NCBI RefSeq assembly: GCF_038404985.1
Contig: NZ_JBBKBA010000002.1
Span: forward strand, 248,001-312,000
From: Ferrovibrio sp. MS7
Lineage (GTDB): Bacteria; Pseudomonadota; Alphaproteobacteria; Ferrovibrionales; Ferrovibrionaceae
Direction of reading: 5' to 3'
DNA length: 64,000 bases
Below are positions 56,522 through 64,000 of this stretch, piece by piece. How positions within the stretch are numbered: the stretch's first letter is position 1; each line of letters starts with the position of its first letter. The position numbers were made by a program, and so were the translations under genes. The notes beneath the pieces were generated by a model that was not told the origin of the DNA, searched no databases, and saw only the letters and a list, made by a program, of their open reading frames with translations.

Positions 56522-59500
56522 TCAATGCTTGAGACCATAGCGCGCGGCAATATCCGCCCGCGCTTCGGTCATAACATCGCCGAGTCTGCTCGCCGCCCCT
56601 GCCGCATCTCCCTCGCCACGGCAGCGTGCAACCAGTTCGTCGGCTGCAGCGGCCACCCCATCGAGCCCCAATGTGCCGGCGCTGCCCTTGATGGTATGCG
56701 CCAAGCCGGCCAGCGCGGCGCGGTCTCCCGGCGCCACTTCCGCCAGCCTGGCGCTGAAATCATCCAGGAAGCCGGCCAGCATCGCCGCCGTTTCCTCGCG
56801 GCCAAGCCGGCGCTCCAGCCGGGCGATGCGATCCTCCTCGAACCGCTCCCCGCCTGCCGCTGCCGCCTCGCCCGGCGGCAGAGCCAGCAGACCGGCAAGC
56901 ACGCGGTAAAGCGTTGCCGGCTCGAAGGGTTTGCCGAGATGGGCATTCATACCAGCGGCGAGGCAGGCTTCTACATCCTCGGGCAAGGTGTTCGCCGTCA
57001 TCGCCACGATCGGCAATGAGGCGAAACGGCCGCCAAGGGCGCGGATACGGCGAGTGGCTTCCAGGCCATCCATACCCGGCATCTGCATATCCATCAGCAC
57101 CGCATCGAACGGCTCGCTGCGCACCACCGCCAAGGCCTCGAAACCATCGCTGGCCACCACAACGGCATGACCATCCTCGCGCAACATCGTGGCGGCGATG
57201 CGCTGGTTGACCAGATTATCCTCCACCAGCAGCAGGCGGCGCGGCGGCAAGCGCAGGGGTGGCTCGCCGCTTTCGCGCTGCGGTGCCTGTCCGAGCGGCA
57301 TGGTGATCTCGAACCAGAAAGTGGAGCCGGCGCCGGGTGCGGAATCGACATCGATGCGGCCACCGAGCAGTTCGACCAGCTTCTTGGAAATGCTCAAGCC
57401 CAGACCGGTGCCGCCATAGCGCCGGGTGATCGAGGAATCCGCCTGGGAGAAGGCCGCGAACAGTTTCTCGCGCTGCTCCGGCGTGATGCCGATGCCGGTG
57501 TCGCGCACAGCGATCCGCACCCGCTCGGCTTCGCCATCGCCTTCCAGGCGCTGTACATCCAGCACCACCGAACCGGCCTCGGTGAATTTCAGCGCATTGC
57601 CCACGAGGTTCAGCAGCACCTGGCGCAGCCGTGTCGGATCGCCGCGATGCCATTCGCCGAGCATCGGATCGATCTCGCTGCGCAGCACCAGCGCCGGCTT
57701 CTCGGCGGCGCGTTGCGCCAGCATGGACAGCACCGAGCCACAGAGTTCGGCGAGCGAGAAGTCGATCTTCTCGACCTCCACCCGCCCGGCTTCCAGCTTG
57801 GAAAAATCCAGGATGTTGTCCAGGATGGCCAGCAGGGCGCGGCCGGAGGACAGCACGGTCTCGACACGCTCACGCTGTTCATCATTAAGGCCGCTGCGCA
57901 GCAGCAGCCGCGTCATGCCCAGAACGCCATTCATCGGCGTGCGGATTTCATGGCTCATCACGGCAAGGAATTCCGCCTTGGCCCGCGCCGCCTGCTCGGC
58001 GGCCTCCTTGGCGGCCGTCAGCTCGGTAATATCCAGTGCCACGGTGAGTATCTGGCGAATATCATCGTCGCGATCCTTGATCGGCAGCTTGTTGTAGAGC
58101 CAGACGCGCAGCCGGCCCTGGGCATCCGGGTGGCGCACTTCGACGAAGCCGGTCTCGCGACCGCTCTGCAGCACCTGGGCCTCGTAATCATGAATGAAAT
58201 CCGAGCGCCGCTCGCCGAACACTTCACCTGCCAGCTTGCCGAGCAGGCGTTCCGGCGGCAGGCCGACAACTTCTTCGGCGAAGTAGCGGTTCACCAGCAC
58301 ATAGCGCAGGTCGATATCCTTGAGATGGATCGCTACCGGCAGCGCATCCATCACCGTCTGCAATGTCCGGCGGCTCAGTTCGATCAGGCGTTCCGCCTGC
58401 TTGCGTTCGGTGACCTCGAAGGACAACGACAGCACGCCTTCGACACTGCCATCCGCCGCCAGCAGCGGCAGCTTGTTGGTCTGCCAGTCACGCAGCCGTC
58501 CCTGTGCGTCCGGGAAAGTCTGGTCGAACATGTTGCTCTCGCCATGCTGAACAGCGGCATCGTCCATCTGCGGCGCCACCCGGCTCGGCGTTGCCTGGAA
58601 CAGCTCCAGCGCGGTGCGGCCCAGCGCCTGATCGGCGCTGACGCCATTGATCTCCTGGAAATGACGATTGACCAGGCGGTAGCGTAATTCCCGGTCTTTC
58701 ACGCTGATAATCACCGGAATGCCATCCAGCACCGTACGCAGCAGGCGGCGGCTTTCCTCGGTGGCGCGCTCCGCCTGCTTCTGCCGGGTCACATCCAGGG
58801 TGACGGTGAGGATCTGCGCCACGCGGCCATCCTCGCCACGGATCGGCAGCTTGTTGTAAAGCAGATGCTGGGTCTGCCCGGTGGCCTCCCAATGGCGCTC
58901 GATATCGACAAAGCCGGTGGCAATGCCATGGGTGAGAATCTGGCGGTCCTGCTCGTTGGTACGGTCGGCAATGCCGGGCCCCTGCGGCACACCGGCGGCC
59001 ACTTCCTCCATGCGCTTCCCAAGCAGCTTTTCCGCCGGCAGGCCGACAAAGCCGGAGAATTGCCGGTTGACCATGACAAAGCGAAGCTGGTCATCCTTGA
59101 GGCTGACAGCGATTGGCAATTCATCCAGCACCATCTGCAGCATGCGCCGGGCCTGCTCGATCTCGCGCTGCGCCCGCTTCTGGTCGGTGATGTCGAACAC
59201 CACCGTCAACACCTGATCGATGATGCCCTCGGCATTGTGCATCGGCACCTTGTTGATCAGCCAGGCGCGGCTGCGGCCAGAGGCATCCGGGAAGGTGGTT
59301 TCAACGAAGCCGGTGGCACGGCCGGTAGCCAGCACCCGGGCATCCAGAGCGGCAACATTGACCGGCGCATGCGTACCCGCGACTTCGGCGGCACGATGGC
59401 CCAGCAACTCGCTGGCGGCGCGCCCGACCACTTCGGTGAATTGGCGGTTGACCAGGGTATAGCGATGCTCGCGGTCCTTCACCTGCAGCGCGACCGGCAC

Positions 59501-61135
59501 TTCATCCAGCACTGTCTGCAGCAACAGGCGGCTTTCCTCGGCAGCCGAGATACTGCGGCGCAATTCGGTGATATCGGTGACAATGCAGACCGAACCGCCA
59601 TCGGAACGCGGATATGCCTGCATGCGCAGGATGGTGCCATCCAGCCGCAGGATTTCGCCTTCATGGACCCTCCCGGCCGCCAGGTCGAGCACGGCATCAC
59701 GCAGATAATCGCGCACGGCGGCGGGATCATGGAACCGGCTGGCCGCCTTGTATGACAACAAGCTGTCGGCGCTCTCGCCGGTTTCCGGCCGCCCTGGCGG
59801 CAGAGCCAGGAGGCTGCTGAATTGCGCATTGGCCACTACCACGGCACGCCGGGCATCGAAAATCACCAGGCCCTGGCCCATGGCTTCCAGCGCGGTATCG
59901 ATCACCGCCGACTTTTCCGCGAGATCGGCCTGGGCGACGCGCAGATTGGTCAGGGCAGCCTCGCTCTTGCGCCGGGCTGCCGAAACATCGAGCAGAGCCG
60001 CCTTGAACACATCGGTGGCTCGCGCCATCTGGCCGATTTCATTGCCTTCGGCCAGATGCGGAATATCGGTTTCAAGGCGGCCGGCAGCAAGGCTGCGCAT
60101 CGCCTGGGTCATATCCGCCAGCGGCCGCACCGTGCGGCGCACCACCAGCCAGGCGCAGCCCAGGCCGAGCAGCAGGCAGAGCACGCCGATGAACAGGTTA
60201 AACACCGCGCTGGTCTGCAGGTCGCGCAACAGGCCGGCCGCCAGACGCTGTTCCTCGGCGGCAGCCTGCCGGCGGAGATCGCCGGCACCGGCGCCGATCA
60301 CCCGGCCATGCTCGGCCAGGGCCGCAATCTGGCGCAGCAGTCTGTCATCCAGCTCCACCAACTCGCCGAAGCGGCTTTCCACATCGCCATGATCGGCCTG
60401 CATCAGCTGCACGGCGCGGCGCGCTGCCTCATCATGCAGCATCTCCTCGATCTCGAGCAGATCGGGACGCAAAAGGTTAAGGCGCTGATGCGCCTCCAGC
60501 AGCGGCGAGCGGGTGCCGGTGGCAAAGATTTCCAAGGCCAGGGCCTGTGCCTGGATCAGGCGCTGACGCACCTCGCCGATTCGCCGCGCGGCGCCTAGAT
60601 CGCCCCGGCCGAGCGCTCCGGCACCGAGCGTATCGAGGCCGTTCAGTACGAATCCGACCTTGGCCAGCCACTCCTGCCGCGCCTGCTGGCGCTGCTCCTG
60701 CATTGTCACCAGGCCATCAAAAAGCTCGGTGAACCCACCAAGTTCGCCTTGAAGAACGCGAAGCCCACGATTGCCTTCCACCTTGCCAAACCGCTCTACC
60801 GCTTCAGTCAGCGTGTGCGACAGTGTGGCAATGCGGGCGCCGATTTCGTCGCGCTGTTCATTGCGACGGCCCGAAGCATAGGTGAGTACGGCCAGCCGCA
60901 ATTCGGCGGTGGCGCGTTCGACATCGGTTGCCAGCGCGGCCAGGGAGGCGCGGTCAGCCGAAGCCACTGCCTTGCGCTCGATCTCGCGCAAGGTGACAAG
61001 GCCGATGGCATTGGAAATCATGATCACGCCGACCAGCGCCAGGAAGCCGCCAAAGATCAGCTTGCCGATGCTCAAGGACGGCTTCAGGGGCAGGCCCGGG
61101 GTGGTATCGGGCTCGGTATCGTCGGTCAAAGGCAC
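56522..61135 (-). CDS. Giant hybrid histidine kinase with five PAS domains, receiver and Hpt
   Basis: 1537 residues. TM helix at about 23-45, a roughly 260-residue helical periplasmic sensor region, TM helix at about 308-332, HAMP (RPLADMTQAMRSLAAGRLET), a first PAS at about 412-535, then four tandem similar PAS domains starting near 538, 662, 797 and 925 (each with a LPxAxxxKDxxxRYxLVNRxF-like core). HisKA with His1062 (AVMSHEIRTPMNG), HATPase (NLVGNALKFTE, DTGIGI, GGTGLGLSIS), receiver with Asp1349 (VLMDMQMPGMDGLE) and Hpt with His1480 (LAHTIKGSAGTLG). A complete His-Asp-His relay needs only a final response regulator, which is not nearby. Signal unknown; the PAS domains lack obvious haem or flavin residues. 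Confidence 0.93.
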   Translation of the reverse strand: MPLTDDTEPDTTPGLPLKPSLSIGKLIFGGFLALVGVIMISNAIGLVTLREIERKAVASADRASLAALATDVERATAELRLAVLTYASGRRNEQRDEIGARIATLSHTLTEAVERFGKVEGNRGLRVLQGELGGFTELFDGLVTMQEQRQQARQEWLAKVGFVLNGLDTLGAGALGRGDLGAARRIGEVRQRLIQAQALALEIFATGTRSPLLEAHQRLNLLRPDLLEIEEMLHDEAARRAVQLMQADHGDVESRFGELVELDDRLLRQIAALAEHGRVIGAGAGDLRRQAAAEEQRLAAGLLRDLQTSAVFNLFIGVLCLLLGLGCAWLVVRRTVRPLADMTQAMRSLAAGRLETDIPHLAEGNEIGQMARATDVFKAALLDVSAARRKSEAALTNLRVAQADLAEKSAVIDTALEAMGQGLVIFDARRAVVVANAQFSSLLALPPGRPETGESADSLLSYKAASRFHDPAAVRDYLRDAVLDLAAGRVHEGEILRLDGTILRMQAYPRSDGGSVCIVTDITELRRSISAAEESRLLLQTVLDEVPVALQVKDREHRYTLVNRQFTEVVGRAASELLGHRAAEVAGTHAPVNVAALDARVLATGRATGFVETTFPDASGRSRAWLINKVPMHNAEGIIDQVLTVVFDITDQKRAQREIEQARRMLQMVLDELPIAVSLKDDQLRFVMVNRQFSGFVGLPAEKLLGKRMEEVAAGVPQGPGIADRTNEQDRQILTHGIATGFVDIERHWEATGQTQHLLYNKLPIRGEDGRVAQILTVTLDVTRQKQAERATEESRRLLRTVLDGIPVIISVKDRELRYRLVNRHFQEINGVSADQALGRTALELFQATPSRVAPQMDDAAVQHGESNMFDQTFPDAQGRLRDWQTNKLPLLAADGSVEGVLSLSFEVTERKQAERLIELSRRTLQTVMDALPVAIHLKDIDLRYVLVNRYFAEEVVGLPPERLLGKLAGEVFGERRSDFIHDYEAQVLQSGRETGFVEVRHPDAQGRLRVWLYNKLPIKDRDDDIRQILTVALDITELTAAKEAAEQAARAKAEFLAVMSHEIRTPMNGVLGMTRLLLRSGLNDEQRERVETVLSSGRALLAILDNILDFSKLEAGRVEVEKIDFSLAELCGSVLSMLAQRAAEKPALVLRSEIDPMLGEWHRGDPTRLRQVLLNLVGNALKFTEAGSVVLDVQRLEGDGEAERVRIAVRDTGIGITPEQREKLFAAFSQADSSITRRYGGTGLGLSISKKLVELLGGRIDVDSAPGAGSTFWFEITMPLGQAPQRESGEPPLRLPPRRLLLVEDNLVNQRIAATMLREDGHAVVVASDGFEALAVVRSEPFDAVLMDMQMPGMDGLEATRRIRALGGRFASLPIVAMTANTLPEDVEACLAAGMNAHLGKPFEPATLYRVLAGLLALPPGEAAAAGGERFEEDRIARLERRLGREETAAMLAGFLDDFSARLAEVAPGDRAALAGLAHTIKGSAGTLGLDGVAAAADELVARCRGEGDAAGAASRLGDVMTEARADIAARYGLKH

Positions 61136-61194
61136 TCCCCCGCCTCAAGGTTGAGGCAGGTTAGAGCGGAATGCAGCTAAAATGAAGCGGCGGC

Positions 61195-62133
61195 TTAGCT
61201 CTCGCGGCGCATGGCGCCGACCAGACGCTCGACATTGAGGCGGTAGAGCTTGAGGTAGCTATCGGCCTCGCTGCCCCGGGGCCCCAGGGCGTCGGAATAG
61301 AGCCGGCCACCCACCGTCACCTTGGCTTCCTTGGCGATCTGCTCGATCAGGCGCGGATTGACCACATTCTCGAAGAACAGCGCCTGTACCCGCTGGCGCT
61401 TAATCTGGCGGATGAGCTGCGCCACGGTCTCGGCGGAGGCTTCCGACTCCGTATTCATGCCTTGCGGCGCAAGGAAGGTGATCAGGTAGCGGTCGGCCAG
61501 GTAGCCGAAGGCATCATGCTGGGTGATCGCCTTGCGATGGGCACGCGGCACCAGGTCGAACTGCGCCGATGCCCAGGTATCCAGGTCCTTTAGCTGTGCC
61601 GCATAGGCTGCGCCGCGCTGGCGATAGCCCTCGGCATGCTGCGGATCGGCAGCGGCCAGGCCGGCAACGATATTCGCCACATAAGCCTGCATACGCTGCA
61701 GGTCATGCCAGACATGCGGATCATCCTGTTCCTTGCCCGCCTTGGCATCGGCAGGCCCATGGCTATGGCCGGCATGATCATGGCCAGCCAGCTTGCGCGG
61801 CTGGATCCCCTGGGCAGCAACGATACGCCGGCCCTTGAAGCCGGAAGCGGCCACCAGGCGGTCGAGCCAGGTTTCAAAATTGAGACCATTGGCAATCAGG
61901 ATATCGGCACTGGCAACGGCGCGGGCATCGGCCGGGCTCGGCTGAAAGACATGGGCATCGCCACCAGCCGGTACCAGCGTGGTGACGGTGAGCCGCTCGC
62001 CGCCGACCTGCTCGACGATATCGGCCAGGATCGAGAAACTGGCAATGACCTTCAGCTTTTCCTGGGTCTGGGCCTGGGCGTGAACCGGCGGGGCGGCGAA
62101 CAGCAACATCAGGGCAAACAGCATGGCGCGCAT
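61195..62133 (-). CDS. Zn/Mn ABC transporter periplasmic binding protein
   Basis: 312 residues with a Sec signal (MLFALMLLFAAPPVHAQA). Cluster A-I metal-binding protein: VIASFSILADIVEQVGGERL, first His in GGDAHVFQPSPADA, a His/Asp-rich loop (GHDHAGHSHGPADAKAGKE) before DPHVWHD, Glu in FFENVVNPRL, Asp in LYSDALGPRGSEADSY. The His-rich loop favours zinc over manganese but does not prove it. Its ATG lies only 3 nt from the end of an inverted-repeat element (62137-62403), and only a GGA is available as ribosome site. Confidence 0.9.
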   Translation of the reverse strand: MRAMLFALMLLFAAPPVHAQAQTQEKLKVIASFSILADIVEQVGGERLTVTTLVPAGGDAHVFQPSPADARAVASADILIANGLNFETWLDRLVAASGFKGRRIVAAQGIQPRKLAGHDHAGHSHGPADAKAGKEQDDPHVWHDLQRMQAYVANIVAGLAAADPQHAEGYRQRGAAYAAQLKDLDTWASAQFDLVPRAHRKAITQHDAFGYLADRYLITFLAPQGMNTESEASAETVAQLIRQIKRQRVQALFFENVVNPRLIEQIAKEAKVTVGGRLYSDALGPRGSEADSYLKLYRLNVERLVGAMRRES

Positions 62134-62136
62134 GGT

Positions 62137-62403
62137 TAGGGTCCAGACTCATTGGGGATAGGCCCGGGATTGGTCTGGGAAGGCCACCGGTTAGGAGCAA
62201 ATCGCAGCGCGTAGTAGGACTACGGGCAAGATTTGCGACGACATCCGGCGGCCTTCCCAGACCAACCCTTGCGGGCGATGTGCTTTTCTTGCCTGGCGTT
62301 GTCGAAAACCCTCACCGATGCCCCACATCGCTTTCGGCCTTTCTCCTAGCCAGGCAAGAAAATCACAACGTCACGGGCCTATCCCCAATGGGTCCGGACC
62401 CTA
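62137..62403. mobile_element. MITE-like nested inverted-repeat element in the metal ABC operon
   Basis: 267 bp without a gene. The outer 30 bp (62137-62166 and 62374-62403) are inverted repeats matching at 28 of 30 positions, beginning TAGGGTCC and ending GGACCCTA, so a TA duplication is possible. Inside, 62170-62190 pairs with 62245-62265 (20 of 21), enclosing GCAAATC/GATTTGC and CGTAGT-AGG-ACTACG. The right half has 62280-62297 pairing with 62349-62366 (17 of 18) and GCGATGTG (62275-62282) pairing with CACATCGC (62324-62331), which cross. One end supplies the permease stop codon and the other abuts the binding-protein ATG. Most likely a non-autonomous mobile repeat, possibly also acting as RNA. 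Confidence 0.75.
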
Positions 62404-63273
62404 GGCCTCCAGATGCCGTGCCGGCAGCAGCCGCAGCAGGATGCCCTGCACGCGGCCGAAGAACAGCGACACGATGTAAAGGCTGCCGCAGGCCAGCACG
62501 ATGGCCGGGCCGGACGGCAGGTTGGCATGGAAAGACAGCAGCAGGCCGGCATAGCCGGAAATCGCGGCGATCAAGGCCGCCACCGCCATCATGCCCGGCA
62601 GCGAGCGTGCCCAGAAGCGCGCCGTCACCGCCGGCAGCATCATCAGGCCGACCGCCATCAGCGTACCGAGTGCCTGGAAGGCGGCGACCAGATTCACCAC
62701 CACCAGGCCAAGGAAAATCAGATGATACAGCGTGCCGCCGCCGGTGCCGCGCAGGCTGCGCAGGAATTCGGGATCGAAGCCATCGAGCAGCAGCGGGCGG
62801 TAGAGCGCCGCCAGCAATGCCAGGCTGATGCTGCTGATCACGCCGAGCAGCAGCAGGGCGGCTTCATCCACCGCCAGCACACTGCCGAACAGAATATGCA
62901 TCACATCGACGCTGGAGCCGCGCATCGAGATCAGCGCCACACCAAGCGCCAGGGCGATCAGGTAGAAAGCCGCGACCGAAGCGTCTTCGCGCTGGTCGGT
63001 GGCGCGCGTGGCTGCACCCGCCGCCAGCACCACCACAAGGCCGGCGATCACGCCACCGATGGAAATCGCCGGCAGCGAGAAACCAGCGATCAGGAAGCCG
63101 GTGGCGGCACCGGGCAGGATGGCATGGCTCATTGCCTCGCCGAACAGGCTCATGCGCCGCAGCATCAAGATCACGCCGATCGGTGCCGAGCCCAGCGCCA
63201 GAGCGAAGCAGGCAACCAATGCCCGCTTCATGAAAGCGAATTCGATGAATGGCTGGATGAAGAACTCGAGCAT
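62401..63273 (-). CDS. Zn/Mn ABC transporter permease
   Basis: 290 residues, about eight membrane helices, ABC-3 family: GVILMLRRMSLFGEAMSHAI near the N-terminus (the SHAxLPG-like motif), GAATRATDQREDASVAAFYL, LFGSVLAVDEAALLLLGVIS, and ALGTLMAVGLMMLPAVTARF. The ATG lies 2 nt beyond the ATPase stop. The TAG stop is the terminal triplet of the inverted-repeat element, so the original C-terminus may have been changed. Confidence 0.92.
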   Translation of the reverse strand: MLEFFIQPFIEFAFMKRALVACFALALGSAPIGVILMLRRMSLFGEAMSHAILPGAATGFLIAGFSLPAISIGGVIAGLVVVLAAGAATRATDQREDASVAAFYLIALALGVALISMRGSSVDVMHILFGSVLAVDEAALLLLGVISSISLALLAALYRPLLLDGFDPEFLRSLRGTGGGTLYHLIFLGLVVVNLVAAFQALGTLMAVGLMMLPAVTARFWARSLPGMMAVAALIAAISGYAGLLLSFHANLPSGPAIVLACGSLYIVSLFFGRVQGILLRLLPARHLEA

Positions 63274-63275
63274 GG

Positions 63276-64000
63276 TCAGGCCGCCGTATCGGCGGCGCAG
63301 ACCGCCGCATGCTCAGACCAGGATTCCGCCATGCGCCGGGCGCGCAACTGGTTTTCCGCCGTCAGCACTTCCGCCGTGCGACCCCAGGCAACCGGTTCGC
63401 GCGCCAGATACAGCGCTTCCGGGAAACGGCTCTGCACCAGATCGAAATCATGCAGTACCGCCACAACGGTACGCGCTTCACCATGCCAGCGATGCAGCAG
63501 CTCAACCAGATCGCTCACCGTGCGGGCATCCAGCGCGTTGAACGGCTCGTCCAGCAGGATCAGGCGGGCATCCTGCACCAGCACGCGGGCAAACAGCGCG
63601 CGTTGCAACTGGCCGCCAGACAGCGTTGCCAGCGGGCGCTTTTCGAAACCTTCGAGACCGACGGCGGCGAGTGCTTCGCGCGCCGCTGTAATGCCGTGCC
63701 GGCCAATGCCGCCGAAGGGACCAACATGCTGCCATTGCCCGAGCAGCACCAGTTCCAGCACCGAAATCGGGAAAGCGCGATCAAGACTTGCCTGCTGCGG
63801 CAGATAGGCGATATCGCGCTGCCGCAGTGGACCGCGTTCGATGCTGCCGCCGGCCAGCGGCAGCATGCCGGCCATGGCCTTCAGCAGCGTGCTCTTGCCG
63901 GCGCCATTCGGCCCGACCACGGCGGTGAGCGAGCCCGCTGTGAAGCAGCCGCTCAGGTGATGCACCGCCGGGTGGCGGTCATAGGCAACGGTAACATTGC
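63276..64000 (-). CDS. Zn/Mn ABC transporter ATPase (5' end beyond window)
   Basis: At least 241 residues; the frame stays open to the window edge (NVTVAYDRHPAVHHLSGC), so the true start is outside and an internal GTG at 63965 is not the start. Walker A VVGPNGAGKSTLLKAMAG, Q-loop YLPQQASLDRAFPISVLELV, signature LSGGQLQRALFARVL, Walker B LILLDEPFNALD, H-loop AVLHDFDLV. Cluster matches ZnuC/MntA-type ATPases. Gene order on the minus strand is ATPase, permease, element, binding protein. Confidence 0.92.
   Translation of the reverse strand, partial: NVTVAYDRHPAVHHLSGCFTAGSLTAVVGPNGAGKSTLLKAMAGMLPLAGGSIERGPLRQRDIAYLPQQASLDRAFPISVLELVLLGQWQHVGPFGGIGRHGITAAREALAAVGLEGFEKRPLATLSGGQLQRALFARVLVQDARLILLDEPFNALDARTVSDLVELLHRWHGEARTVVAVLHDFDLVQSRFPEALYLAREPVAWGRTAEVLTAENQLRARRMAESWSEHAAVCAADTAA

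Noticed and set aside
57167-58687. Plus-strand frames opposite the hybrid kinase
   Set aside because: The minus strand carries complete kinase, receiver and Hpt motifs throughout.
63276-63965. ATPase gene starting at the internal GTG 63965
   Set aside because: The frame continues to the edge with the conserved first strand NVTVAYDRHPAV, so the true start is outside the window.

Overview
The window is a GC-rich, densely packed stretch of bacterial chromosome, most likely from a free-living alphaproteobacterium of the Rhodospirillales type. The pointers are the LDH-like malate dehydrogenase, a DUF1217 flagellar-type protein, a PII gene, a two-domain BMP-type ABC system and a leucine attenuator with an apparently leaderless leader peptide. 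The genus cannot be fixed from this sequence alone. No rRNA, tRNA, CRISPR array or transposase gene was seen. Genes are tightly packed: many starts overlap the preceding stop, and six convergent gene pairs overlap tail to tail.

Layout. 1-9181 (minus) is the N-terminal 3060 residues of a giant secreted DUF4347/cadherin-like adhesin, ending at the window edge inside a ten-copy array of about 140-residue repeats. A 600-bp AT-rich gap follows. 9.8-17.2 kb is a nitrogen-scavenging locus: a divergent cysteine hydrolase, then a textbook sigma-54 promoter driving a BMP-type ABC transporter (binding protein, double ATPase, two permeases), a biuret-hydrolase-like enzyme and an AMI1-like amidase. 17.2-30.3 kb holds housekeeping and metabolic genes: DEAD-box helicase, DUF1217, acyl-CoA dehydrogenase, DUF4197, 2OG-oxygenase-like, PanE, AraC/DUF2000, aminotransferase, malonyl-CoA synthetase, DUF4394 plus cupredoxin, MtgA. 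30.4-35.5 kb is a CrbS/CrbR-like two-component pair and a PAS protein. 35.5-45.4 kb has an MFS carrier, a lipoprotein/M48 protease operon, small membrane proteins, mdh, an SDR, a GST and small proteins.

45.5-49.8 kb is an Old Yellow Enzyme gene divergent from an ArsR / Cys-tailed flavoprotein / MFS operon with two related operators. 49.8-53.6 kb has DUF6644/DUF6152, a YbaY lipoprotein and a 3-oxoacid CoA-transferase (scoAB). 53.7-56.4 kb is leuA behind a complex attenuator, then a PII gene with a structured leader. 56.5-61.1 kb is a giant hybrid histidine kinase with five PAS domains. 61.2-64.0 kb is a Zn/Mn ABC transporter interrupted between permease and binding protein by a 267-bp, transposase-free, nested inverted-repeat element.

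Themes: nitrogen control (sigma-54 promoter, PII, amide hydrolases), nutrient-responsive regulation (leucine attenuation, CrbS/R-like sensing) and envelope functions. The best candidates for something undescribed are the nested-palindrome element at 62137-62403, the leuA leader with two leader ORFs and alternative stems, the sigma-54 amide-scavenging operon, and the ArsR-flavoprotein-MFS operon with paired operators.
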